Assembly: GCA_018056585.1 (NCBI GenBank) | Contig: JAGPFK010000122.1 | Location: 1-5,573, forward strand | Source of the DNA: Clostridia bacterium | Lineage (GTDB): Bacteria > Bacillota > Clostridia > Saccharofermentanales > UBA5734 | Length of the DNA: 5,573 nt | Reading direction: 5' to 3' | Shown here: piece after piece, positions 1-5,573 of the stretch | How the letters are laid out: each line of letters opens with the position of its first letter | How positions within the stretch are numbered: the first letter of the stretch is position 1 | Position numbers and translations under genes: made by a program | Notes under the pieces: generated by a model | Seen by the model: the letters and a program-made list of their open reading frames with translations, nothing else | Databases searched by the model: none | What the model was told of the DNA's origin: nothing

Positions 1-456
1 ACAATACATCAGCCAGCGTGCCGTGGGCTCCTTATCTGTTCCGGATGCCTGGCTGGTCAGCATAAAAGTCATCAGCAAAAAAGCAAGTCCTATCAATTGT
101 GTCAGGGAGATGGGTTCATCCCAGAACAAAGCACCACACAAAATGGGAATGAACATAGCCATGGAGTAGATCAAGGATGAAATCGAAACCGGCCCAAGAC
201 TCATCGCTTGCATATACAAATAAATAGACATGATAAAAATGAATCCAAAACAAACAGCCAGAATGGCCGTCATCGGATGAACCGATTCCCACTTTCTGTT
301 CATTCCAGCAAAAATCAACACAGACAATCCAAAGTAAAGAAAATTAAATAAAAAATAACTCTCGATACCCTGCATCAAATGCTGGCTGAAATCCTTAAAG
401 CTGAGCGTTTGCAAAGAAAACATGACAACTGGGATCAAAATCAAAGCATAGTACAT
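1..456 (-). CDS. EamA/DMT-family transporter, N-terminal part (runs off left edge)
   Basis: This is a partial gene. The visible 152 residues start at the ATG at 456-454 and remain open to the window edge. The translation is strongly hydrophobic with about five membrane segments, at roughly residues 3-18, 34-51, 62-82, 92-111 and 118-134. A polar stretch follows (about 136-147), probably before the next helix. The pattern GPVSISSLIYS, then a helix, then WDEPISLTQLIG is typical of the first EamA repeat of drug/metabolite transporters, with the conserved Glu (E114) after the fourth segment. Such proteins usually have ten segments, so about half is missing. The substrate cannot be inferred; the family exports metabolites or takes up small solutes. 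The start lies 3 bases after the sbcC stop and the ribosome binding site is weak (GGATTC inside the sbcC end), so translation probably depends on coupling to sbcC. No terminator or promoter is visible in between. The family call is fairly sure; the start is moderately sure. Confidence 0.8.
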   Translation of the reverse strand, partial: MYYALILIPVVMFSLQTLSFKDFSQHLMQGIESYFLFNFLYFGLSVLIFAGMNRKWESVHPMTAILAVCFGFIFIMSIYLYMQAMSLGPVSISSLIYSMAMFIPILCGALFWDEPISLTQLIGLAFLLMTFMLTSQASGTDKEPTARWLMYC

Positions 457-459
457 ATT

Positions 460-3400
460 TCAGAATCCAATTCGGCTGACGCCCGGTCCGGTTATACAAC
501 TTCTGCCGCTGGAAACCGGAGTAACGGTCAGTTGGGTGCGAATGCGCTCCTTCAGGGCCGATACATGTGAAATAATGCCGATTAGCTTCCCTTCCTGCTG
601 CAGACTGGCCAGTGTTTCCAGAGCGGCTTCAAGCGCTTCTTCATCGAGTGAGCCAAAGCCTTCGTCTAAAAACAATGAATCGACGCGAACATTTTGACTG
701 GCCATCCGGGACAAGCCCAGGGCCAGAGCAAGACTGATCAAAAAACATTCGCCACCCGATAAATTCTTTGTTGACCGGATTTCACCAGCCTGATAATGAT
801 CAATAACATTCAGTTGAAGCGGCAGCGTTTCATCCCGTATCAGCAGGTATCGGTCAGAAAGGGACTGCAGCTGCTTGTTTGCCTGTGCAATTAAATGCTC
901 AAAAGTAAGTCCCTGCGCAAAATTTCTGTATTTTTTCCCATCTGCTGAGCCGATCAACTGATGCAGCTTATTCCAGCGAAGGCATATTTGACTTTGTTCC
1001 TCCACTTCTTTTTGTTTGCTCCGGGCCAGTTCGCACGCCATATCATGATCGGCCAGCTGTTGCTTGATGGCGCCGGCTTTTTCACCTGTGTTTTGCCATT
1101 TTTCTTCCAAAGTTTTTCGCTGTTCACAAACAACCTCATATGAATCGGTTGTCAGCGCTTTTTCCTGCTCCTTTGAAAGCCTCTTTTTGACTTCATCAAG
1201 GCGGGTTTTCAGATCAGCCGCTTGTTGATCCATTTGTTTAGCTTCATTTTCAAGTGCCTGCCTCACGGCTTCTGTCATCCGACTATCCAGAAATTCCTTT
1301 TCATCGGCAAAGCCAAGCTTCTTTAAGCCTTCATAAAAATCATTGCGGGCCTGATCCAGCACAGGCTGGCGCCTGGTCCATGATTCCTGAAGAGCATCGA
1401 TGCGCGCCTGCATCTGCCCTGCCAGACTTTTTATTTCATCCAGTTCCACACGCGCCCGATTGACAGCAACAGTCGCTTGTTTGATGCTTTGGTCAAGCTT
1501 TTTTTCTTCCTCATCCGGCTTTCTGTCACCGTACAGTTGCCGCCGCTTTTCTTTTAGCTGTTCCAGCAGCTGCTGAGCCTGGCCGTATTCTTCTTCGGCC
1601 CTGCAAAGCTGTTCCTGCCATGTTTTTATGATGGCGTCCTGCTTTTCCAACTCTGCTAGACCCTGTATAACTTTTGGTTTCAGATCCTGAAGTTGTTTCT
1701 GACACTGCGTCCATTTCCGCAATCGTTCTTCAAGCTGATCCAGAATTGGCGGGCACAAAATTGCCTCAGTCGGTACAGACAGACCAAAGCATGACAAAGA
1801 CAAAGTAAGATCATCACGGATCTTTTCCGTTTGCAGGAAGAGATCTTTCAATTCCGCCTCTGTTCTCTTGATATCCATCTCGATGGTCTGACAGGCATAA
1901 AAAGATCTTTGTAAAGCTTGATCAGCGTTTGCGAGATGTTTCTGAACCTCCTGTTCTTTCTTCTCCAATTCCCGGATCACTGTTTCCAGCTTTTCTGCCT
2001 GGCTGATCAGCTCCTCTAATTTCTGGATGGCTTTTTCCGTTTCGTCCGGCACAGGCACCTGCCCTGCCGCATAGGGATGCTCCGTTGCGCCGCACAGGGG
2101 ACAGGGGCAGCCATCCCGTAATCTTTTGCGTTCGTCTTCAAGATCAGCAATTTTACGCAGCAGCATCAGTTTTTCTTTCAGATCATTGCACTCTTTGCGG
2201 TATTCGCCAAGCGTCCTTTCCGAAAGGAGCTCCTTCTGAAAGACCTTTTGGGCTTCTATCTCGTCTTCCGTGTGTTTTTGCTGTTCTTTTAATTTGATAA
2301 CGGCCTGGCTTTGTTCTTCTTTTTGTCTGCATGCTTCTTTTTGTTTTATCCTCAGGCCCTCCAGTTGCTTCTTTTTTTCTTTTTTGGTTTGGTCAAGTTC
2401 GATCCATCGGGCGGCCTGGCTGCGCAGTACGGGGAGCTGACCGTTCAATTGTTCGTCACGGGCGTTTTGTTCAAGATAGGTACTGATCTGAACCAGCCGG
2501 TCTTCCCGGTTCTTTTGCTCCTCCAGCTTTTGTTTTTGTCTGGCATTTTCCTGTTCGACCTTCTTTAGATTCTGTGTCCATTCTTTTTTCAGTTTATCCG
2601 ACTGATCCTGGGCTGAGATAATCCGAAGATCCAGTTCACGGACCTGACGCAGAAGCGGCTGTTCATCCGATAATGCCTGCTGCTTTTGCAAAAGTGCCTG
2701 TTCTTCTGCCTCCAATATGCCTTGCTGCTTTTTTAGTTTCTCTAAAAGGTCGGGCAGACTGGCTGTTAAAGAATCAAGGTCCGTTTTTTCGTTTTTTTGT
2801 TGCTGTCTGAGTTGGTCCCATGAAACATAGAGGCCTTCTATTTCCAACGCGCGTTGAGCATTTTTCAATTTAATTCTTTTGGGCAAAAAAGTTTCCAACT
2901 GAGCCTCTCGTTCTTTTTGATGCCTTTCAAGCTCCATTTGATTCTGCTTTAGATCCCGGATGGTTTCATGCCAGGTCACGGCTTTCTGAACGTCATCCCT
3001 AAGCCGCTTCAGTTCTTTTTCTTGCTTCTGCAGTTGATGCAGCTCTTCGCGACGCACCTTGTATGTTTCTTCATCCAGGAATCGAATGCTGAGAAATTCC
3101 GTCTTGATCTGATTTAGTTTTTCCAGTTCTTTCCTCTGGCGCTCGTGAACAGCGCGGGATATGTCCGTATAAATGCCGGTTCCTGTCATTTGCTCAAGGA
3201 TAGGGGATCTTTCATCTGGCGAGGCCTGCAGAAAAGCCGCAAACCCACCTTGCGCGAGCAGAATTGACCGTGTGAATTGCTCAAAATCCATTCCGATTTT
3301 TTCAATAATAATCTGGAGGACATCGCGTTTTTTTGTCTCTAGAACGCGGCCCGTATCATATTCTGAAATTTCATGTACTGCTTCAGCTAAAGCACCGTCC

Positions 3401-3714
3401 GGACGTCGGTAAGCCCGGTGCTGGCTCCAATGGCAAGTATAGGTGCCGGCCTGCGATTGAAATATCACTTCAGAAAAACACTCGGCTGTATGACGAGACA
3501 TGATCTCATTGCTGCTTTTGGTGATGCGCCCCAGTCTCGGCGTCGCGCCGTATAAAGCCAAGCAGATGGCATCCAGAATCGTAGACTTTCCTGCCCCGGT
3601 TGGGCCAGTGATGGCGAATAATCCCTGGTCCATATATTCCGGATTTGTAAAATCGATCACCCATTCGCCATAAAGAGAATTTAAATTCTGAAAACGCAGT
3701 TTGATGATTCTCAT
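460..3714 (-). CDS. sbcC: SbcC, ATPase subunit of the SbcCD (Mre11-Rad50-like) nuclease
   Basis: A complete 1084-residue SMC/Rad50-type ATPase. With SbcD it forms a complex that opens and cuts DNA hairpins and processes blocked double-strand ends. The N-terminal lobe carries MRIIKLRFQNLNS and Walker A GPTGAGKST (residues 37-45), and a Q-loop glutamine near 155 (LLAQGGF). Two long charged coiled-coil arms (about 180-500 and 570-930) flank a zinc hook, CPLC (C538, C541), almost exactly at the midpoint as expected. The C-terminal lobe has the ABC signature LSGGE (985-989), Walker B SLFLDE (D1017, E1018), D-loop SLDEE (from 1022) and H-loop histidine H1050 (ISHVSALKERI). The hook and C-terminal lobe closely resemble the E. 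coli-type SbcC, and the length is near the 1048 residues of the E. coli protein. The ATG at 3714 is chosen because it follows GGAGG by 9 bases and starts the conserved MRI; an in-frame upstream ATG at 3762 would add 16 non-conserved residues lying inside sbcD. No frameshift or missing motif was seen. Confidence 0.97.
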   Translation of the reverse strand: MRIIKLRFQNLNSLYGEWVIDFTNPEYMDQGLFAITGPTGAGKSTILDAICLALYGATPRLGRITKSSNEIMSRHTAECFSEVIFQSQAGTYTCHWSQHRAYRRPDGALAEAVHEISEYDTGRVLETKKRDVLQIIIEKIGMDFEQFTRSILLAQGGFAAFLQASPDERSPILEQMTGTGIYTDISRAVHERQRKELEKLNQIKTEFLSIRFLDEETYKVRREELHQLQKQEKELKRLRDDVQKAVTWHETIRDLKQNQMELERHQKEREAQLETFLPKRIKLKNAQRALEIEGLYVSWDQLRQQQKNEKTDLDSLTASLPDLLEKLKKQQGILEAEEQALLQKQQALSDEQPLLRQVRELDLRIISAQDQSDKLKKEWTQNLKKVEQENARQKQKLEEQKNREDRLVQISTYLEQNARDEQLNGQLPVLRSQAARWIELDQTKKEKKKQLEGLRIKQKEACRQKEEQSQAVIKLKEQQKHTEDEIEAQKVFQKELLSERTLGEYRKECNDLKEKLMLLRKIADLEDERKRLRDGCPCPLCGATEHPYAAGQVPVPDETEKAIQKLEELISQAEKLETVIRELEKKEQEVQKHLANADQALQRSFYACQTIEMDIKRTEAELKDLFLQTEKIRDDLTLSLSCFGLSVPTEAILCPPILDQLEERLRKWTQCQKQLQDLKPKVIQGLAELEKQDAIIKTWQEQLCRAEEEYGQAQQLLEQLKEKRRQLYGDRKPDEEEKKLDQSIKQATVAVNRARVELDEIKSLAGQMQARIDALQESWTRRQPVLDQARNDFYEGLKKLGFADEKEFLDSRMTEAVRQALENEAKQMDQQAADLKTRLDEVKKRLSKEQEKALTTDSYEVVCEQRKTLEEKWQNTGEKAGAIKQQLADHDMACELARSKQKEVEEQSQICLRWNKLHQLIGSADGKKYRNFAQGLTFEHLIAQANKQLQSLSDRYLLIRDETLPLQLNVIDHYQAGEIRSTKNLSGGECFLISLALALGLSRMASQNVRVDSLFLDEGFGSLDEEALEAALETLASLQQEGKLIGIISHVSALKERIRTQLTVTPVSSGRSCITGPGVSRIGF

Positions 3715-3718
3715 CCCA

Positions 3719-4948
3719 TCAGCCCTCCGCCTTAACGTCTGCCTGGCATAGATCTGAGACAATTTCCCGATAAGCCAGCATTAAATCATGCTGTTCCTCC
3801 TCTGGAACCTCGTTTTGCTCAAGGCATCTTTGGAAGACATCATAAACATCCAGAGTCGCCAGCGTTTCTTCCGCCTTCATAGCGGCCAAAACACGGTCCG
3901 TTATCTGACGGTTCCGGATGCATTTGATTTCCATCTCGGTGTCTGCAATGATCGCTTCGATTTCTTCTTTCAAATTGGGCTGTAACGCCGCTCCGGTATA
4001 GTCAACCTCAATGAGGGCTGTCGGTTGCCTCGATTTCAGCCATTCCAGCTGCTCGCAGATCTCGTCCATTTGCCCACAAATCCGGGCTAAAGGCTGAAAG
4101 CAAGGTACAGGGCATTCAGTAACAGTCGGCTTTCTTCCATCAAAATCGACCCTGAGTATTTTTTTGATCTGCTGCGCCTCACCAAATCCCATGGGAATCG
4201 GGGAGCCGCAATAACAAAAATGCGGCCGGCTGCCGGCCTGCTGAGCCGAATGCAAATGGCCAAGCGCTAAATAATCAATACCGTCCGGAAACATGTCTGC
4301 CGGCACATGGGCCAGGGAACCAACATAGAGGTCGCGAACACCGTCATCTGCAACGGTTCGGCCGCCGGCTGTAAAAAGATGTCCCATCACAATCAGCGGG
4401 ATCTCACCGATCTGTTTCCTGATTTGTTCGGCTGTTGCACAGACCCTTTCATAATGATCGCGGATCCCAGATAACAGCCGATCGTTTTTGTCCTTTACGG
4501 ATTCGTCTGCCGCAACACATCGAATGTCCCGGTCACGCAGATAAGGAACCGCACAAACAATGGCTTCGGGTTGATTATTCTCATCGTAAAGAACAATGAC
4601 TTCATCTTTTGGATCTTCGCTCGGCGTACCTATAACATGGATTCGCATGTGACGCAGCAGCGCTTTGGGCGCTTCCAAAAAAGAAGGAGAATCGTGGTTG
4701 CCGGCTGTAATCACAACATGACGGCAGCAGGAACCGGCAATCCGGCTCAGGAACTGATAGTAGAGCTCTTGAGATCGGTTACCGGGTGTCACCGTATCAA
4801 ATACATCGCCTGCAACGAGCAGAATATTGACTTTTTGCGATTCAATCTGCTCGCTCAACCAATCCAGAAAGGACGAAAAAACCTCAATATGCCGACTCCC
4901 GTAGAATGATCGGCCTAAATGCCAATCGGAGGTATGAAACAGACGCAT
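3719..4948 (-). CDS. sbcD: SbcD, nuclease subunit of the SbcCD complex
   Basis: A complete 409-residue calcineurin-like metallophosphoesterase, the Mre11 homologue. It supplies the Mn-dependent 3'-5' exonuclease and endonuclease activity of the complex, while SbcC supplies ATP-driven gating. The five phosphoesterase motifs are all present: SDWHLG (D8, H10), GDVFD (D48), GNHDS (N84, H85, D86), MGHLF (H190) and GHLH (H231, H233). The C-terminal part (about 265-400) matches the capping domain of SbcD and ends in a segment (LDVYDVFQRCLEQNEV) resembling the SVEEVF region of the E. coli protein; length is also close to E. coli SbcD (400). The ATG at 4948-4946 directly starts the canonical MRLFHTSDWH and is preceded by a strong GAGGTGA at 5-base spacing. 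It is the first gene of the operon. The stop (3721-3719) lies 4 bases before the sbcC start, and the sbcC ribosome binding site is inside the sbcD end, so the two subunits are probably co-translated. No odd features. Confidence 0.97.
   Translation of the reverse strand: MRLFHTSDWHLGRSFYGSRHIEVFSSFLDWLSEQIESQKVNILLVAGDVFDTVTPGNRSQELYYQFLSRIAGSCCRHVVITAGNHDSPSFLEAPKALLRHMRIHVIGTPSEDPKDEVIVLYDENNQPEAIVCAVPYLRDRDIRCVAADESVKDKNDRLLSGIRDHYERVCATAEQIRKQIGEIPLIVMGHLFTAGGRTVADDGVRDLYVGSLAHVPADMFPDGIDYLALGHLHSAQQAGSRPHFCYCGSPIPMGFGEAQQIKKILRVDFDGRKPTVTECPVPCFQPLARICGQMDEICEQLEWLKSRQPTALIEVDYTGAALQPNLKEEIEAIIADTEMEIKCIRNRQITDRVLAAMKAEETLATLDVYDVFQRCLEQNEVPEEEQHDLMLAYREIVSDLCQADVKAEG
3724..3728 (-). promoter_or_regulatory. 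sbcC ribosome binding site inside the sbcD 3' end
   Basis: GGAGG lies within the last codons of sbcD and 9 bases before the ATG at 3714. It decides the sbcC start: the alternative upstream in-frame ATG at 3762 has no comparable site and would lie inside sbcD. The ATG overlapping the sbcD stop (starting at 3719) reads only two codons before a stop, so it is not a start. The arrangement implies translational coupling of the two complex subunits. Confidence 0.8.
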
Positions 4949-4953
4949 AAACT

Positions 4954-4959
4954 CACCTC
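4954..4959 (-). promoter_or_regulatory. sbcD ribosome binding site
   Basis: GAGGTG (continuing GAGGTGA) is a 7-base match to the anti-Shine-Dalgarno complement, 5 bases before the sbcD ATG. It supports the chosen start and suggests efficient translation of the first operon gene. Confidence 0.8.
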
Positions 4960-4984
4960 ACGCAAGCAAAGCTTTTTTTGTTTC

Positions 4985-5014
4985 ATCATAAGACAATTAG
5001 TTACAGCATAACAA
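4985..5014 (-). promoter_or_regulatory. Likely sigma-A-type promoter of the sbcDC operon
   Basis: On the minus strand, TTGTTA (5014-5009, 4 of 6 matches to the -35 consensus) is followed after 18 bases by TATGAT (4990-4985, 5 of 6 matches to the -10 consensus). Transcription would start near 4978, giving a leader of about 30 bases before sbcD that includes the GAGGTGA site. It is the best-placed pair I could find upstream of sbcD, but the -35 is weak and the region is AT-rich, so a chance match is possible. Confidence 0.5.
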
Positions 5015-5055
5015 AAGAAGGTTCAAACATCTAGTTTTTTTGAGCAAAGGCTGTT

Positions 5056-5081
5056 TTTGACAGATAAAGCAAGATTTGACA
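5056..5081. repeat. Two direct TTTGACA repeats, 19 bp apart
   Basis: TTTGACA occurs at 5056-5062 and 5075-5081, in the same orientation. Each contains a perfect TTGACA, yet neither has a recognisable -10 hexamer 16-18 bases downstream on the plus strand, so they do not read as ordinary promoters. They lie about 110-135 bases upstream of sbcD and 80-105 bases upstream of the plus-strand -35. A regulator binding site is conceivable; chance in AT-rich DNA is also possible. Confidence 0.3.
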
Positions 5082-5124
5082 TCCGCTTTTTCATTTTTTC
5101 ACTTTGATTCAGGCAAACAGCAGA

Positions 5125-5140
5125 AAATTGTGAACAATTT
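5125..5140. promoter_or_regulatory. Candidate operator: inverted repeat AAATTGTGAACAATTT
   Basis: Two 7-base arms (AAATTGT and ACAATTT) are perfectly complementary around a 2-base centre. The repeat ends 21 bases before the -35 of the plus-strand promoter, a position suited to an activator or to a repressor acting upstream. It has the symmetry of a homodimeric helix-turn-helix site. The half TTGTGAA recalls Rex half-sites, but the second half does not fit a Rex box, so I do not name the regulator. The same TTTGATTC octamer occurs on both sides of it. Confidence 0.4.
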
Positions 5141-5161
5141 GTTTTGATTCGTTATTTATGA

Positions 5162-5190
5162 TTGTCTGCCTCATTATTCTGTGATATGAT
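5162..5190 (+). promoter_or_regulatory. Promoter of the PEPCK gene, extended -10
   Basis: TTGTCT (5162-5167, 4 of 6 matches) and TATGAT (5185-5190, 5 of 6 matches) are separated by the ideal 17 bases, and TG at 5182-5183 provides an extended -10 motif. The start of transcription would be near 5197, giving an unusually long leader of about 113 bases before the ATG at 5310. It is the strongest promoter-like sequence in the window. Confidence 0.6.
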
Positions 5191-5210
5191 GAATTTTAAT
5201 CTTGTTTTTT

Positions 5211-5270
5211 CGGCAGGTCGTGTTTAAGCTTTAGAAATAAGAAATCACATCCATTCATAAACACTTGCCG
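5211..5270 (+). promoter_or_regulatory. Potential bulged hairpin in the PEPCK mRNA leader
   Basis: CGGCA (5211-5215) pairs with TGCCG (5266-5270), G5216 can form a wobble pair with T5265, GTC 5217-5219 bulges out, and GTGTTTA (5220-5226) pairs with TAAACAC (5258-5264). This makes 13 pairs with a 31-base loop, within the leader downstream of the predicted transcription start. It is not a terminator because no U-run follows the stem. I do not recognise it as a known riboswitch class. It could be an RNA control element, or in DNA form a spaced inverted-repeat binding site. Confidence 0.4.
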
Positions 5271-5294
5271 CGAAGCATAAATGATTCGATTTTC

Positions 5295-5300
5295 GGGAGG
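5295..5300 (+). promoter_or_regulatory. PEPCK gene ribosome binding site
   Basis: GGGAGG sits 9 bases before the ATG at 5310 and fixes that start; a closer upstream ATG at 5281 has no such site and is out of frame. It lies just 3' of the leader hairpin and stays unpaired when that hairpin forms. Confidence 0.75.
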
Positions 5301-5309
5301 AACGAGTTC

Positions 5310-5573
5310 ATGGTCAAAAACAAAAAATTGCAAGAATGGGTTGACGAAGTTGCAGAATTATGCCAGCCAGATCGCGTGTATTGGTGTGATGGCTCTGAGG
5401 AGGAAAATAAGCGATTACTGGAGATGATGACTGAGACAGGCAGTTCTATTAAATTAAATCAACAAAAACGCCCAGGCTGCTATCTTTTCAGAAGCGATCC
5501 CTCGGATGTAGCCCGTGTTGAAGACAGAACATTTATCGCCTCAGTCAAACAAGAAGATGCAGGTCCAACGAAC
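5310..5573 (+). CDS. pckG: Phosphoenolpyruvate carboxykinase (GTP), N-terminal part (runs off right edge)
   Basis: A partial gene: 88 codons from the ATG at 5310 to the window end, no stop reached. The enzyme (EC 4.1.1.32) interconverts oxaloacetate plus GTP with phosphoenolpyruvate, CO2 and GDP in the cytosol, at the branch between the TCA cycle and gluconeogenesis or anaplerosis. The N-terminus reads WVDEVAELCQP (10-20), VYWCDGSEEEN (23-33), IKLNQQKRPGCYLFRSDPSDVARVEDRTFI (47-76 region) and EDAGPTN (82-88). This is the characteristic opening of GTP-type PEPCK and unlike the ATP-type PckA. R69 in the VARVED stretch corresponds to the substrate-contacting arginine of the family (R87 in rat cytosolic PEPCK). 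Full enzymes are around 600 residues, so about 85% is outside the window. The start is supported by GGGAGG and by family alignment. It is divergent from sbcDC, and no functional link is evident. The nucleotide-binding and metal sites lie beyond the edge and could not be checked. Confidence 0.93.
   Translation, partial: MVKNKKLQEWVDEVAELCQPDRVYWCDGSEEENKRLLEMMTETGSSIKLNQQKRPGCYLFRSDPSDVARVEDRTFIASVKQEDAGPTN

Larger units (their letters stand above)
4949..5309. other. Divergent intergenic regulatory region between sbcD and the PEPCK gene
   Basis: This 361-base AT-rich stretch separates two divergently transcribed units. I see no credible gene, tRNA or intrinsic terminator in it. It contains a candidate promoter for each direction, a 16-bp inverted repeat at 5125-5140, paired TTTGACA repeats at 5056-5062 and 5075-5081, TTTGATTC at 5103-5110 and again at 5143-5150, and a leader hairpin at 5211-5270. 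The two promoters are about 170 bases apart, so a single shared regulator is possible but not required. Confidence 0.7.

Noticed and set aside
2092..2103. CxxC motif as a separate zinc-finger protein
   Set aside because: It is the central zinc hook of SbcC, at the expected midpoint between the two coiled-coil arms.
2311..2568. 85-codon open frame on the plus strand with a hydrophobic, Phe/Leu-rich translation
   Set aside because: It is antisense to the Lys/Glu/Gln-rich coiled-coil of SbcC; complementing such codons gives Phe/Leu-rich pseudo-membrane sequences. No ribosome binding site was seen.
3715..3762. 16-residue N-terminal extension of SbcC from an upstream ATG
   Set aside because: It lies inside sbcD, lacks a good ribosome binding site, and precedes the canonical MRIIKLRFQN start, which has GGAGG at 9 bases.
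4571..4909. 112-codon open frame on the plus strand opposite sbcD
   Set aside because: It is fully antisense to the catalytic domain of sbcD, whose motifs are all intact, and the translation resembles no family I know.
5051..5064. Small hairpin CTGT-TTTTG-ACAG as an intrinsic terminator
   Set aside because: The stem is only 4 pairs, is not GC-rich, and no U-run follows in either direction.
5132..5145. SOS (LexA/DinR) box resembling GAAC-N-GTTT upstream of the genes
   Set aside because: The half-sites are separated by 5 bases instead of the 4 of the Bacillus-type box, and the flanking bases do not match.

Overview
The window is a short stretch of ordinary bacterial chromosome, probably from a member of the Bacillota (low-GC Gram-positive lineage). 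The basis for this is moderate: strong GGAGG-type ribosome binding sites, AT-rich intergenic DNA with sigma-A-like promoters, and intermediate GC content in the genes. The genus cannot be named from the sequence. I saw no mobile element, CRISPR array, RNA gene or defence-like accessory cassette.

The left and centre (1-4948, minus strand) look like one operon, read right to left: sbcD (nuclease subunit), sbcC (SMC/Rad50-like ATPase subunit), then the N-terminal part of an EamA/DMT-type membrane transporter that runs off the left edge. sbcD and sbcC are separated by only 4 bases, and sbcC and the transporter by 3, so translational coupling is likely. SbcC and SbcD together form the bacterial Mre11-Rad50 homologue, which processes DNA hairpins, palindromes and protein-blocked double-strand ends. 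All catalytic motifs are intact in both: the SbcD metal ligands, and the SbcC Walker A, Q-loop, zinc hook, ABC signature, Walker B, D-loop and H-loop.

The intergenic region (4949-5309) separates the operon from a divergent gene. It holds a likely sbcDC promoter on the minus strand and a well-formed extended -10 promoter on the plus strand. It also holds a 16-bp inverted repeat upstream of the plus-strand promoter, two TTTGACA repeats 19 bp apart, and a potential long bulged hairpin in the plus-strand leader.

The right edge (5310-5573, plus strand) is the first 88 codons of a GTP-dependent phosphoenolpyruvate carboxykinase, a gluconeogenic/anaplerotic enzyme with no evident functional link to the divergent repair operon. 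The best targets for a second look are the regulatory structures in the intergenic region; the genes themselves are recognisable and complete apart from the two edge-truncated ones.
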